A stretch of 64,000 nucleotides of DNA from Actinomycetes bacterium (GTDB lineage Bacteria > Actinomycetota > Actinomycetes > Mycobacteriales > Mycobacteriaceae). Positions 17,060-25,082 of this stretch are shown here, piece after piece. The number at the start of each line of letters is the position of its first letter. The first letter of the stretch is position 1. Under the pieces are notes generated by a model. The model ran no database searches and was not told the DNA's origin. It worked only from the letters and a program-made list of their open reading frames with translations. The DNA is taken from assembly GCA_023404955.1 (NCBI GenBank), contig JAEXZY010000010.1, forward strand, positions 62,001-126,000. The letters run 5' to 3'. Position numbers and translations under genes: made by a program.

Positions 17060-18081
17060 GCGGAGAGGACCGGCTGCTGCGCGAAAAAGCCAGCGACACA
17101 GGCGCGCAGGACATGCACGCCCAGACGCGGCACCGGCGCGGCGGCCGCGAGGACATGGCGGTGCCGCCCGCCGACTTCCGGTCCTACTACGGCCGACCGA
17201 TCCTGAAGCCGCCGGTGTGGAACTGGATGATCGCGGCCTACCTGTTCAGCGGTGGTCTCTCGGCGGGCTCGGCGCTGCTGGCAGCCGGGGCCGACCTGAC
17301 GGGGCGCACGCAACTGCGTCGCGTGTCGCGCCTCGGGGCGCTGGTGAGCCTGCTGGCCAGCATGTACTTCCTGATCGGGGATTTGGGGCGGCCCGAGCGG
17401 TTCCACCACATGCTGCGGGTGGCCAAGCCGAGTTCGCCGATGAGCATGGGGACGTGGATTCTCGGCGCCTACGGGCCGGGCGCCGGACTGGCCGCCGTCG
17501 CCGAGCTGATGCCGTCGCGGCTACGGCGCTCGCTGCTGGGTCGGCTGCTGATCTGGGCGGCGCGGCCCGCGGGCCTGGAGGCCGCCGCTGTCGCTCCCGG
17601 CGTGGCGTCCTACACCGCAGTGCTGTTGTCGCAGACGGCCGTTCCCGGGTGGAACGAGGCACACCCGTACCTGCCGTTCGTGTTCACCGGCTCGGCCGCC
17701 GCCAGCGGAGCCGGCCTGGGCATGCTGGCCGCCCCGGTGTCGGAGAGCGGACCCGCCCGGCGGATGGCGGTCGCCGGGGCGGCGTTGGAAGTGGCCGCGT
17801 CGCGCACCATGGAACGCAAACTCGGGCTGGTCGGTGAGGCGTACACCACCGGCCGACCGCACCGGTTGCGCCAGGCGTCGGAAATCCTCACGCTCGGCGG
17901 GGCTGTCGGCGCCGTCATCTCCGGTCGTCGGCGCTGGGCCGTCGCCGCGTCAGGCGTCGCGCTGCTCGCGGGCAGCGCGCTGCAACGCTTCGGCGTGTTC
18001 GAGGCCGGGGTGGCGTCGACGCAGGACCCGAAATACGTTGTGGTGCCGCAGCGGGAGAGATTGGCGCGGCGCGAGGCGTAG
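17056..18081 (+). CDS. NrfD/PsrC-type membrane subunit of formate dehydrogenase
   Basis: This 341-residue protein is an NrfD/PsrC-like integral membrane quinone-reacting subunit. After a hydrophilic N-terminus of about 55 residues it reads PPVWNWMIAAYLFSGGLSAGSALLA, typical of the family, followed by several transmembrane helices including LGRPERFHHMLRV. It replaces the cytochrome b subunit found in E. coli FdnI and would pass electrons to menaquinone without haem. The start ATG 17056 overlaps the fdhB stop by four bases (ATGA). A palindromic repeat element follows its stop. Confidence 0.9.
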   Translation: MSGEDRLLREKASDTGAQDMHAQTRHRRGGREDMAVPPADFRSYYGRPILKPPVWNWMIAAYLFSGGLSAGSALLAAGADLTGRTQLRRVSRLGALVSLLASMYFLIGDLGRPERFHHMLRVAKPSSPMSMGTWILGAYGPGAGLAAVAELMPSRLRRSLLGRLLIWAARPAGLEAAAVAPGVASYTAVLLSQTAVPGWNEAHPYLPFVFTGSAAASGAGLGMLAAPVSESGPARRMAVAGAALEVAASRTMERKLGLVGEAYTTGRPHRLRQASEILTLGGAVGAVISGRRRWAVAASGVALLAGSALQRFGVFEAGVASTQDPKYVVVPQRERLARREA

Positions 18082-18088
18082 CGCGTCG

Positions 18089-18158
18089 CGAGTGTGCTTC
18101 GCGATACGGCCTTCGCGGCGTGTCGCGGATGGCATTACACAATCGGCGCACACTCGGC
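18089..18158. repeat. terminal-inverted-repeat element, copy A
   Basis: The element runs from CGAGTGTGC (18089-18097) to GCACACTCG (18148-18156), a perfect nine-base inverted repeat. Inside are CGCGA...TCGCG (a small hairpin around TACGGCCT) and the block GGCGTGTCGCGGATGGCATT. A second copy lies at 19687. It starts eight bases after the NrfD stop, so it could act as a 3' stabiliser or terminator, or be a small mobile element. Confidence 0.7.
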
Positions 18159-18192
18159 GCATAATCGCCCGACGATCGGGCATCACGCACCT

Positions 18193-19125
18193 GTGGAGTG
18201 GGAGTGTGCGGTCGTGGGCGGTGGCGCCGCCGGGTTGAGCGGAGCGCTGGTGCTGGGCCGTGCGCGACGGAAGACGATCGTCATCGACGCCGACGATCCG
18301 AGCAATCGGGCGGCGCCGGTGATCGGCGGGCTGCTCGGCTTCGACCAGCGAGCGCCGGATGAGCTGTATGCGACGGGCAGGGCGGAGCTGAACGCCTACC
18401 CCAGCGTCGAGTATCGCCGCGGCGAGGTGATGCAGGGGCGTGCTGTCGACAACGGCTATCTGCTCGACCTGGCCGACGGCACGACGGTCGCGGCGAAGCG
18501 GGTGCTGCTCGCCTCCGGCATGGACTACTGCCCGCCGCCGCTGCCGGGTCTCGAACAGCTCTGGGGCCGTTCGGTGTTCCAGTGCCCGTTCTGTCACGGC
18601 TGGGAGATGCGGGACAAGACATTGGCGGCTCTGGCGTCCGGTACTCAGGGCGTGCACATGGCGTTGATGTTGCGCGGCTGGAGCGACGACGTGACGCTGC
18701 TGACCGACGGGCGATCGGACCTCAGCTCCGACGATGCCCGGGTCCTGGCGGCGGCCGATATCGCGGTCGACGAGCGACGGGTCACCGAATTACGCAGTGA
18801 CGGCGATGAATTGCGCGAGATCGTCTTCGCCGACGGGTCCCGGTTGGCGCGTCAGGGTCTCTTGGTCGAGGCCCCGGTGCGACAGCGCTCACGGTTGGCG
18901 GCTGAATTGGGCGCTACGTGCACACCAGGCCCTCTGGGCACCGAGCCGTTGACCGTCGACGCCATCCACCGCACCAGCGCGCACGGAGTGTTCGCCGCCG
19001 GTGACGTGTGCACTCAGCAGCCGCACATCGCCGGGGCCATCGCATCGGGCTCGCAAGCGGCCATGATCGTCGTCCAGAGTCTTCTTGCTGACGAATTCGG
19101 TTTGCCCTATCCGCCGGGAGGATGA
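18193..19125 (+). CDS. thioredoxin-reductase-like FAD/NAD(P) oxidoreductase
   Basis: This 310-residue flavoprotein starts with the FAD loop VVGGGAAGLSGALVLGRA, has the redox-active CPFCHGWE near residue 135, and ends with the second FAD motif GVFAAGDVCTQQPHIAGAIASGSQAAM. The arrangement is that of thioredoxin-reductase-like enzymes with a CxxC disulfide; the NADPH-binding central domain lacks an obvious GxGxxA and may be reduced. GTG 18193 is chosen because an upstream extension to 18094 would translate the intergenic repeat. Role: disulfide or small-molecule reductase, substrate unknown. Confidence 0.85.
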   Translation: MEWECAVVGGGAAGLSGALVLGRARRKTIVIDADDPSNRAAPVIGGLLGFDQRAPDELYATGRAELNAYPSVEYRRGEVMQGRAVDNGYLLDLADGTTVAAKRVLLASGMDYCPPPLPGLEQLWGRSVFQCPFCHGWEMRDKTLAALASGTQGVHMALMLRGWSDDVTLLTDGRSDLSSDDARVLAAADIAVDERRVTELRSDGDELREIVFADGSRLARQGLLVEAPVRQRSRLAAELGATCTPGPLGTEPLTVDAIHRTSAHGVFAAGDVCTQQPHIAGAIASGSQAAMIVVQSLLADEFGLPYPPGG

Positions 19126-19143
19126 GCTGGGTAGCGTCGACCG

Positions 19144-19685
19144 ATGACCTGGACGCTGGACCCCTCGCGCGGCGAACTGCTGGTGACAACCGACGTCGCG
19201 GGACCCGCGTCGGCGATGGGGCACCGGCTCACGATCGCGATGACGTCGTGGCAGGCGACGGTCACCTGGTCAGGCGACGAACCGACTGCGTCGAGCTGAC
19301 GGTCGACGTCGACTCCCTGCAGGTGCTACGGGGCGAAGGCGGGGTCAAAGGCCTGTCCGGCGTGGAGAAGTCGCTCGCCCGCTCCAATGCCCTGAAAACG
19401 CTTGATGTCGAACAGTATCCGCAGATCCGATTCTCGGCCGACCAGATCGTCACCGCTATCGACGGGGGCTACCAGCTGAACGGCACGCTCGAGATCCATG
19501 GCAAGACACAGCAGCGCTCGGTAGACCTGCGCGTCAAGGATCTGGGCTCGGCGTGGCGCATGATGTGCGACGCCGCGGTGAGCCACGCCGACTTCGACCT
19601 CGAGCCCTACTCGCTGATGATGGGCGCGGTGAAGGTCGCCGACATCGCCACCGTGTCGTTCCGCGCGGAGTACCCGAAGGACTGA
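19144..19685 (+). pseudogene. YceI family protein with a -1 frameshift
   Basis: The first 51 codons from ATG 19144 encode a normal YceI start (TWTLDPSRGELLVTT, GHRLTIAM, WQATVTWSGDEPTA) and end at TGA 19297. The rest of the family (VELTVDVDSLQVLRGEGGVKGL, FSADQI, GTLEIHGKTQQRSVDL, FDLEPYSLMMGAVKVADIATV) continues in the neighbouring frame to 19685. One missing base near 19289-19291 (reading GCGTC where GCGGTC would restore the frame) explains both halves. YceI proteins are lipocalin-like binders of isoprenoid lipids. It may be a pseudogene or a sequencing error in a G run; no slippery heptamer supports programmed frameshifting. Confidence 0.8.
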
Positions 19686-19686
19686 C

Positions 19687-19747
19687 GCCGAGTGTGCGCG
19701 GAGATACGGCCTCCGCGGCGTGTCGCGGATGGCATTGCACGCTCGGC
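19687..19747. repeat. terminal-inverted-repeat element, copy B
   Basis: GCCGAGTGTGC (19687-19697) and GCACGCTCGGC (19737-19747) form an 11-base inverted repeat with one G-T pair. An inner hairpin CGCGGAG/CTCCGCG closes around ATACGGC. The block GGCGTGTCGCGGATGGCATT is identical to copy A at 18089. It begins two bases after the YceI stop. Confidence 0.7.
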
Positions 19748-19750
19748 GGT

Positions 19751-20896
19751 CTACGGCGCGGGTTTGCGCTCCGTGATGAGCTCCTCGCCGCGGTCGTAGT
19801 CGTCGTCGGCGTTGTAGGTGAGCACCCCGACGGTGGCGCCGTCGGCGGTGTACCAGACGGTGAAGCCGTCGGCGTGCTCGACGAATCGGCTGTCGTCGTA
19901 CCCGTCGCCCCAGGCGTGGTACTTCACGTCGGCCTCGCCCATCGTCGTCCAGAAGCCCGGAACGGCGGACCACGTCGCGTCGGCGTCACCGGCTGCCGAG
20001 GCCCCGGCGGCCTCACCCTGATCGGCCGCGTCCTGCCAGTGTTCCACGGGCAACGCGCGGCCGGCGGTCGCATTGACCGCCATCGCGACATCACCGGCGG
20101 CGTAGACGTCGGCGACGCTGGTGCGCATGTGTTCGTCGACGACGATGCGGCCGTCTTCGATGGTGAGGCCCGCGGACTCGGCCAGCGCGCTGTTGGGCTT
20201 CACCCCGGTCGCGGCCAATACGACGTCGGCGGTCAGTACGTCGCCGTTGTCGAGGTGGACGGACGTGCCGTCCAGCGAGGTCACCTCGACGCCGCCGACG
20301 TAGCGGGCCCCGGTCTGTTCGACCAACTGCCGCAGGCGCTCGCCGGCTTCTTCGCCGAGCCGCTTGGCCTGCGGCGCCGGATCGGGGGCGACCAACGTGA
20401 CCGACAGTCCGCGCATCGCCATCGACGCCGCGGCTTCGCAGCCGATGAAGCCCGCACCGATCACCACCGCCGACTTCGCCTCACCCACAGCGGCACGCAA
20501 CGTCTCGGCATCGTCGAGCGAGCGCAGCTGCAGTGCTTGCTCCCCGCCGGGCACCGGTAGCGGCACCGGACTCGCGCCGCACGCGAAAACCAGTGCGCTG
20601 TACGGGTATCGCTGTCCATTGGCGACGACGACGTGCTCGTCGAGGTCGATCCTCTCCACCGTCGCCTCGGAGATCACCTCGACGGCATGCTCGTCGAACC
20701 ACTCCGACGGATGCATCTCGACGTCGTCGCTCTCGCCGCGCAAGAACTCCTTGCTCAAAGGCGGCCGGCTGTACGGATGCCTGCCGTCGGCGGTCAGGAT
20801 GCGGATCGGACTGTCGGGGCGACGCTCACGGTAGGCCTCGGCGGCGCCGAGACCCGCTGGACCGCTACCGAGGACGAGCAAGCCAGAATCGGTCAT
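19751..20896 (-). CDS. FAD-dependent ferredoxin-reductase-like oxidoreductase
   Basis: This 381-residue flavoprotein has an N-terminal FAD loop LGSGPAGLGAAEAY, the family motif YSRPPLSKEFLRGE, an NAD-binding loop VIGAGFIGCEAAASMAMRGL near residue 145, ATGVKPNSALA and the second FAD site DVYAAGDVAMA. This is the pattern of ferredoxin/rubredoxin reductases that feed P450s or dioxygenases. ATG 20896 is preferred over an extension to 20968 because it starts right before the first beta strand. No ferredoxin gene is adjacent, so its partner is unknown. Confidence 0.9.
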   Translation of the reverse strand: MTDSGLLVLGSGPAGLGAAEAYRERRPDSPIRILTADGRHPYSRPPLSKEFLRGESDDVEMHPSEWFDEHAVEVISEATVERIDLDEHVVVANGQRYPYSALVFACGASPVPLPVPGGEQALQLRSLDDAETLRAAVGEAKSAVVIGAGFIGCEAAASMAMRGLSVTLVAPDPAPQAKRLGEEAGERLRQLVEQTGARYVGGVEVTSLDGTSVHLDNGDVLTADVVLAATGVKPNSALAESAGLTIEDGRIVVDEHMRTSVADVYAAGDVAMAVNATAGRALPVEHWQDAADQGEAAGASAAGDADATWSAVPGFWTTMGEADVKYHAWGDGYDDSRFVEHADGFTVWYTADGATVGVLTYNADDDYDRGEELITERKPAP

Positions 20897-20959
20897 GAGC
20901 GGGCGATACCCCGCCGCGGACCGTCCCACACGCCCGAGAGATTGCGCGATACTGACGTC

Positions 20960-21634
20960 ATGCGGCACCTACGGCGCGTGTGGCGCGACAACGGTCTGCT
21001 CCTGGCCTGCCTGGGGCTGTTCGTCATCTTCTTCGCCGGCATGGTGGTGTCTGGCACCGCGGCGCACAACGAGGAAGCGCGCGAACATGGTTCGGCCGAC
21101 GCGGTGTCGGTGATCGGCTACCTGCGCACCGGGGACTTCGTCGAGGCCACGTTCGAGAACTGGGAGTCGGAGTTCCTTCAGATGGGGATGTACGTCGTCC
21201 TCACCGCATTCCTCTTCCAGCGGGGATCGTCGGAATCCAAACCGATCGACGGCGACGCGCCACAGGACCGTGATCCGCACACCGTGCCGATCACACCGAA
21301 AACGCCGTGGCCCGTGCGTCACGGCGGTGCGGCACTGACGGTGTACGAGCACTCGTTGGCGATCGCGTTCTTCGTGCTCTTCTTCGCGTCATGGGCGTTA
21401 CACGCCATCGGCGGCGTCGCGGCGTACAACGACGAAGCAGTCCAGCACGGCGAGGCCGCGATCTCGGTGTGGCGCTACGTCACCACATCCCAGTTCTGGT
21501 TCGAGTCGATGCAGAACTGGCAGAGCGAATTCATCGCCGTCGCCGCAATCGTCGGCCTGTCGATCTTCCTTCGCGAGCGCGGGTCGGCGGAGTCCAAACC
21601 AGTCGCCGACCCGCACCGCGACACCAGCGCTTAG
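20960..21634 (+). CDS. DUF6766 family membrane protein with internal duplication
   Basis: This 224-residue protein has four hydrophobic segments and matches the DUF6766 pattern. The first half has the motif GDFVEATFENWESEFLQMGMY and ends in an RGSSESKP block; the second has a related FWFESMQNWQSEFIAVAAI and RGSAESKP. The two halves (roughly residues 1-100 and 115-215) therefore look like an ancient tandem duplication with the acidic W-E/Q-SEF motif conserved. Function is not known; the repeated charged motif beside membrane helices suggests transport or sensing (inference). It converges on the DEAD-box helicase, overlapping by four bases. Confidence 0.75.
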   Translation: MRHLRRVWRDNGLLLACLGLFVIFFAGMVVSGTAAHNEEAREHGSADAVSVIGYLRTGDFVEATFENWESEFLQMGMYVVLTAFLFQRGSSESKPIDGDAPQDRDPHTVPITPKTPWPVRHGGAALTVYEHSLAIAFFVLFFASWALHAIGGVAAYNDEAVQHGEAAISVWRYVTTSQFWFESMQNWQSEFIAVAAIVGLSIFLRERGSAESKPVADPHRDTSA

Positions 21635-22932
21635 CGCTGGTGCGACCGGCCTCCGGCGCTTGCGGGGCGGCGGGAGCGGCGGCGCGACGAACCGGGCGAG
21701 CGGCGGGGCGCAGAAGGAGCCGCGGGACGCGAGGCGGCGACGACACGCTCGACCGGGGCCCGGTACGGCGCGACCTCACCGGCCACCTTCTGCACCGCCT
21801 CTGAGTCGGCGGTCACCTGCTGAGGTGTCACCTGGATGCCCGCACGACGCAGCAAAGCTTGTGTCTCCCTGCGCTGTTCAGGCAGAACGACCGTCACCAC
21901 GTCGCCCGTGCTACCGGCGCGTGCCGTGCGGCCGGACCGATGCAGGTACGCCTTGTGCTCGGCGGGCGGATCGATGTGCACCACGAGCTCGATGTCGTCG
22001 ACGTGCACACCACGGGCGGCGATGTCCGTCGCCACCAGAACGCGGACCTCACCGGAGCTGAACGCGGCGAGGTTGCGATCGCGTGCCGGCTGAGACAGGT
22101 TGCCGTGCAAGTCAACTGACGGAATGCCCGCCTCGGTGAGCTGCTTGGCCATCTTGCGGGCGTGATGCTTGGTCCGCATGAACAGGATGCGGCGGCCGGT
22201 GCCTGAGGCCAGGCGGTGCACCAGATCCTTCTTGTCCTGCGGGCCCGCGACGTGGAACACGTGGTGGGTCATCGCCGGCACATGCGATTCCGGGCTGTCG
22301 ACCGAGTGCAGCACCTCGTTGCGCAGGAAGCGTTTCACCAACTTGTCGACGCCGTTGTCCAGCGTGGCGGAGAACAGCAGGCGCTGCCCGTCGGCCGGGG
22401 TGGCGGCAAGGATGCGGGTGACACCGGGCAGGAAGCCCAGATCGGCCATGTGGTCGGCCTCGTCGATGACCGTCACGGCCACGCTGTCCAGACTGACCAG
22501 CTTCTGCTTCATCAGGTCTTCGAGCCGGCCCGGGCAGGCCACGACGATGTCGACGCCGGCCTTCAGCGCCTGGACCTGGCGATGCTGTGACACACCACCG
22601 AAGATCGTGGTCACCGTGAGGTTGTTCACAGCGGCCAGCGGCGCCAGCGTCGCGGAGATCTGAGTGGCCAATTCGCGCGTCGGCGCCAGCACCAGGCCCG
22701 TCGGATGGGACGGGCGGCGCTTGCCGCCGGCCAGCCGGCTGACCAGGGGCAGGGAGAACGCGAGGGTCTTGCCGCTACCGGTCTTGCCGCGGCCGAGCAC
22801 GTCGCGGCCGGCCAAGGTGTCGGGCAGGGTCTCCTGCTGGATGGGGAACGGGGAGGTGATCCCACGCGCAATCAGCGCGTCGATCAGGTTCGCAGACACG
22901 CTGAGATCGGCGAAGGTCTTGTCGCTGTTCAA
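21631..22932 (-). CDS. DEAD-box ATP-dependent RNA helicase
   Basis: This 433-residue helicase has the full DEAD-box motif set: Q motif (FADL...PFPIQQETLP), motif I GKTGSGKT, APTRELA, motif II in its DEAD form (VIDEADHMAD), FSATL, and in domain 2 VLVATDIAARGVHV and HRSGRTARAG. A basic, Arg/Ser-rich C-terminal tail of about 50 residues probably binds RNA. TTG 22932 is preferred, with a CGAAAG sequence upstream and the family's usual N-terminus; the frame stays open for another 63 codons. The 271-nt region to the diguanylate cyclase must hold its promoter and could be a long 5' UTR, common for cold-shock helicases. Confidence 0.92.
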   Translation of the reverse strand: MNSDKTFADLSVSANLIDALIARGITSPFPIQQETLPDTLAGRDVLGRGKTGSGKTLAFSLPLVSRLAGGKRRPSHPTGLVLAPTRELATQISATLAPLAAVNNLTVTTIFGGVSQHRQVQALKAGVDIVVACPGRLEDLMKQKLVSLDSVAVTVIDEADHMADLGFLPGVTRILAATPADGQRLLFSATLDNGVDKLVKRFLRNEVLHSVDSPESHVPAMTHHVFHVAGPQDKKDLVHRLASGTGRRILFMRTKHHARKMAKQLTEAGIPSVDLHGNLSQPARDRNLAAFSSGEVRVLVATDIAARGVHVDDIELVVHIDPPAEHKAYLHRSGRTARAGSTGDVVTVVLPEQRRETQALLRRAGIQVTPQQVTADSEAVQKVAGEVAPYRAPVERVVAASRPAAPSAPRRSPGSSRRRSRRPASAGGRSHQR

Positions 22933-23203
22933 CTTTCGAGTGCCTTTCAGGCATCGGTGTGCCGAGCCGGCGCACTGTGGGGCGCGGTCCTCAACACAGG
23001 GTGGCGAGAGTGCCGGTGGGCACAATCGATCGCCGTGACACGAGCTGTGTGGGTCCACGGGCCATCGGGTGGGGCGGCCTGGCAACGGTGCCGGCGCCAC
23101 TGTCGATGACGAGCGTTTCACGACGCATCGGCTGCAGAACGACGCGGCCGACGTGTCACCACCCTACCGCATGGGACAGGATGGACGCAGAAAGGGGACG
23201 GTC

Positions 23204-24133
23204 ATGGACTTCGCCGCCGGTCTGCAGCGCCGCATGCTGCTCGGCTACCTCGGCGTGCTCCTCGTTCTCTATCTGACCTCCGTGCTGAGCGCGTGGGGGA
23301 TGGATTCTGCTCGCGGCGAGATCATTTCGGTCGCCCTGTGCCTGGTGGGGCTGGCGGCGGCGGCCCGGGCCCCGCTGAGCACCGTGCGCTACGCGGTGGC
23401 CCTGACGTGCCTGTGCGCAGCCCCTGTCGCGGCCATGCTCTTCCACGACGTGGACGCGGCACAGGTCTGGGCGGTGATCCCGTTGATGTTCAGCGCGATC
23501 TACGTCCGGGCGTGGCACCGACCCACGACGGCACGGGTGGTGGCGATCGCGATCGCCGTGGCCGCGGGCGTGGCGCTGGCAGTGGCGCCGGCCGACGTCC
23601 CCGTCCAGTGGTACGGGATGTTCGCCGTCTGCATCATCGCTGCGGCCGAGATAGTCGGGGTGCTGCTCGCCGCGCTGTACGACGCGGCGCTGCGGGACCC
23701 GCTGACCGGGGCGTGGAATCGCACCGGTCTGGAGCGGCGGGCGGCGGAGTTGATGTCCCGGGCGGCGCGCCGTGCGGAGCTGCTGGCCGTCGTCGCCCTC
23801 GACGTCGACGACTTCAAGGTGCTCAACGACCGCGCGGGGCACGCCGCGGGAGACCGGGTGCTGGCGCAGCTCGTGCACGCCTGGGGCCGGGCCCTGCCCG
23901 AGCGGGCCGTTCTCGGCCGCTTGGGCGGCGACGAGTTCGTCGTCGTCCTCGCCGGGTACGACGAGGCACGCGCGGGCGCGCTGGCGCAGCAGCTGGCCAC
24001 CGGCGGCCCGGTCCGGGTCAGCGCCGGGTACGCGGTGGGACAACCGCTGGATGCGCGGACCTTGGCGGCGTTGATCGCCCGTGCCGACGGCGATCTCTAC
24101 CGCGTCAAGCGCGAACGCAAGCGCGCCGGCTGA
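23204..24133 (+). CDS. membrane-bound diguanylate cyclase (GGDEF)
   Basis: This 309-residue protein has about six N-terminal transmembrane segments (residues 10-165) and a C-terminal GGDEF domain with an intact LGGDEFVVVL active site, DPLTGAWNRTGLERR and DVDDFKVLND. It should make cyclic di-GMP from GTP. The RxxD inhibitory site that normally lies just before GGDEF is absent (the segment reads PERAVLGRL). ATG 23204 has AAAGGGGA upstream. The region from 22933 to 23203 shows no gene on either strand. Confidence 0.9.
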   Translation: MDFAAGLQRRMLLGYLGVLLVLYLTSVLSAWGMDSARGEIISVALCLVGLAAAARAPLSTVRYAVALTCLCAAPVAAMLFHDVDAAQVWAVIPLMFSAIYVRAWHRPTTARVVAIAIAVAAGVALAVAPADVPVQWYGMFAVCIIAAAEIVGVLLAALYDAALRDPLTGAWNRTGLERRAAELMSRAARRAELLAVVALDVDDFKVLNDRAGHAAGDRVLAQLVHAWGRALPERAVLGRLGGDEFVVVLAGYDEARAGALAQQLATGGPVRVSAGYAVGQPLDARTLAALIARADGDLYRVKRERKRAG

Positions 24134-24137
24134 GCCG

Positions 24138-25079
24138 TCAGCTCTGCACTCCCAGCGCCAGCAGCGATACCAGGTCGTAGGCGACGTGCGCGGCCGCCAC
24201 CCCGGTCATCTCGGCGTGGTCGTAGGCGGGCGCGACCTCGACGACGTCGGCGCCCACGAGGTTGAGCCCCCGGAACCCGCGCAGGATCTCCAGCAGCTCG
24301 CGGCTGGTGATACCACCGGCCTCCGGCGTGCCGGTGCCCGGTGCGTGCGCGGGATCGAGGACGTCGATGTCGATCGACACATAGACCGGGCGGGTTCCCA
24401 CCCGGGTGCGCAGCCGATCGATGACCTCCCGCACCCCCTGGTAGTACACGTCGGCGGACGTGACGATGCCGAAGCCGAAGCGGCGGTCGTCCTCGAGGTC
24501 CTTCTTCCCGTACAGCGGGCCGCGGGTGCCGACGTGACACAGCGCTTCGGTGTCGAGCAGGCCCTCTTCGACGGCGCGGCGGAACGGGGTGCCGTGCGTG
24601 TAGGCCGCCCCGAAGTAGGTGTCCCAGGTGTCGAGATGGGCGTCGAAGTGCACGAGCGCGACGGGTCCGTGCTTGGCGGCGGCGGCACGCAGCAGCGGGA
24701 GCGCGATGGTGTGGTCGCCGCCGATGGTGACGAGCTTCGTGTTGTCGGCGGTCAGCTGGGCGGCGGCACCCTCGATGGTTTCGATGGCCTCGTCGATGTT
24801 GAACGGGTTGGCGGCGATGTCTCCGGCGTCGGCGACCTGCACGAGCTCGAACGGAGACACATCCATGGCGGGGTGGTACGGCCGCAGCAGCCGCGACGCC
24901 TCACGGACGTAGGTGGGGCCGAAGCGGGCGCCGGGGCGGTAGGACACCCCGGTGTCGAACGGAACCCCGGCGACGACGATGTCGGCGCACGTCACCTGGT
25001 CCAGCCGCGGCACTTTCGCGAACGTCGCGGGCCCGGCATAGCGGGGGGTGACAGACGCATCGACGGGTCCGACGGGCAT
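24138..25079 (-). CDS. speB: agmatinase-family ureohydrolase
   Basis: This 313-residue manganese ureohydrolase has all metal-binding motifs: GGDHTIALP, DAHLDTWD and SIDIDVLDPAHAPGTGTPE. It hydrolyses agmatine or another guanidino compound to urea and an amine. The gene lies three bases after the permease stop, so the two are one operon: import of the guanidino substrate followed by hydrolysis. The transporter's NCS1 family suggests that the substrate could be something other than agmatine (for example guanidinobutyrate), which the sequence cannot settle. Confidence 0.9.
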   Translation of the reverse strand: MPVGPVDASVTPRYAGPATFAKVPRLDQVTCADIVVAGVPFDTGVSYRPGARFGPTYVREASRLLRPYHPAMDVSPFELVQVADAGDIAANPFNIDEAIETIEGAAAQLTADNTKLVTIGGDHTIALPLLRAAAAKHGPVALVHFDAHLDTWDTYFGAAYTHGTPFRRAVEEGLLDTEALCHVGTRGPLYGKKDLEDDRRFGFGIVTSADVYYQGVREVIDRLRTRVGTRPVYVSIDIDVLDPAHAPGTGTPEAGGITSRELLEILRGFRGLNLVGADVVEVAPAYDHAEMTGVAAAHVAYDLVSLLALGVQS

Positions 25080-25082
25080 GAC

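Noticed and set aside
18094..18192. An N-terminal extension of the thioredoxin-reductase-like protein
   Set aside because: The added residues translate the intergenic repeat element; GTG 18193 puts the FAD motif at the expected position.
19297..19299. A second selenocysteine UGA in the YceI gene
   Set aside because: The family continues in a different frame after the TGA, so it results from a frameshift rather than recoding, and no SECIS-like hairpin follows.
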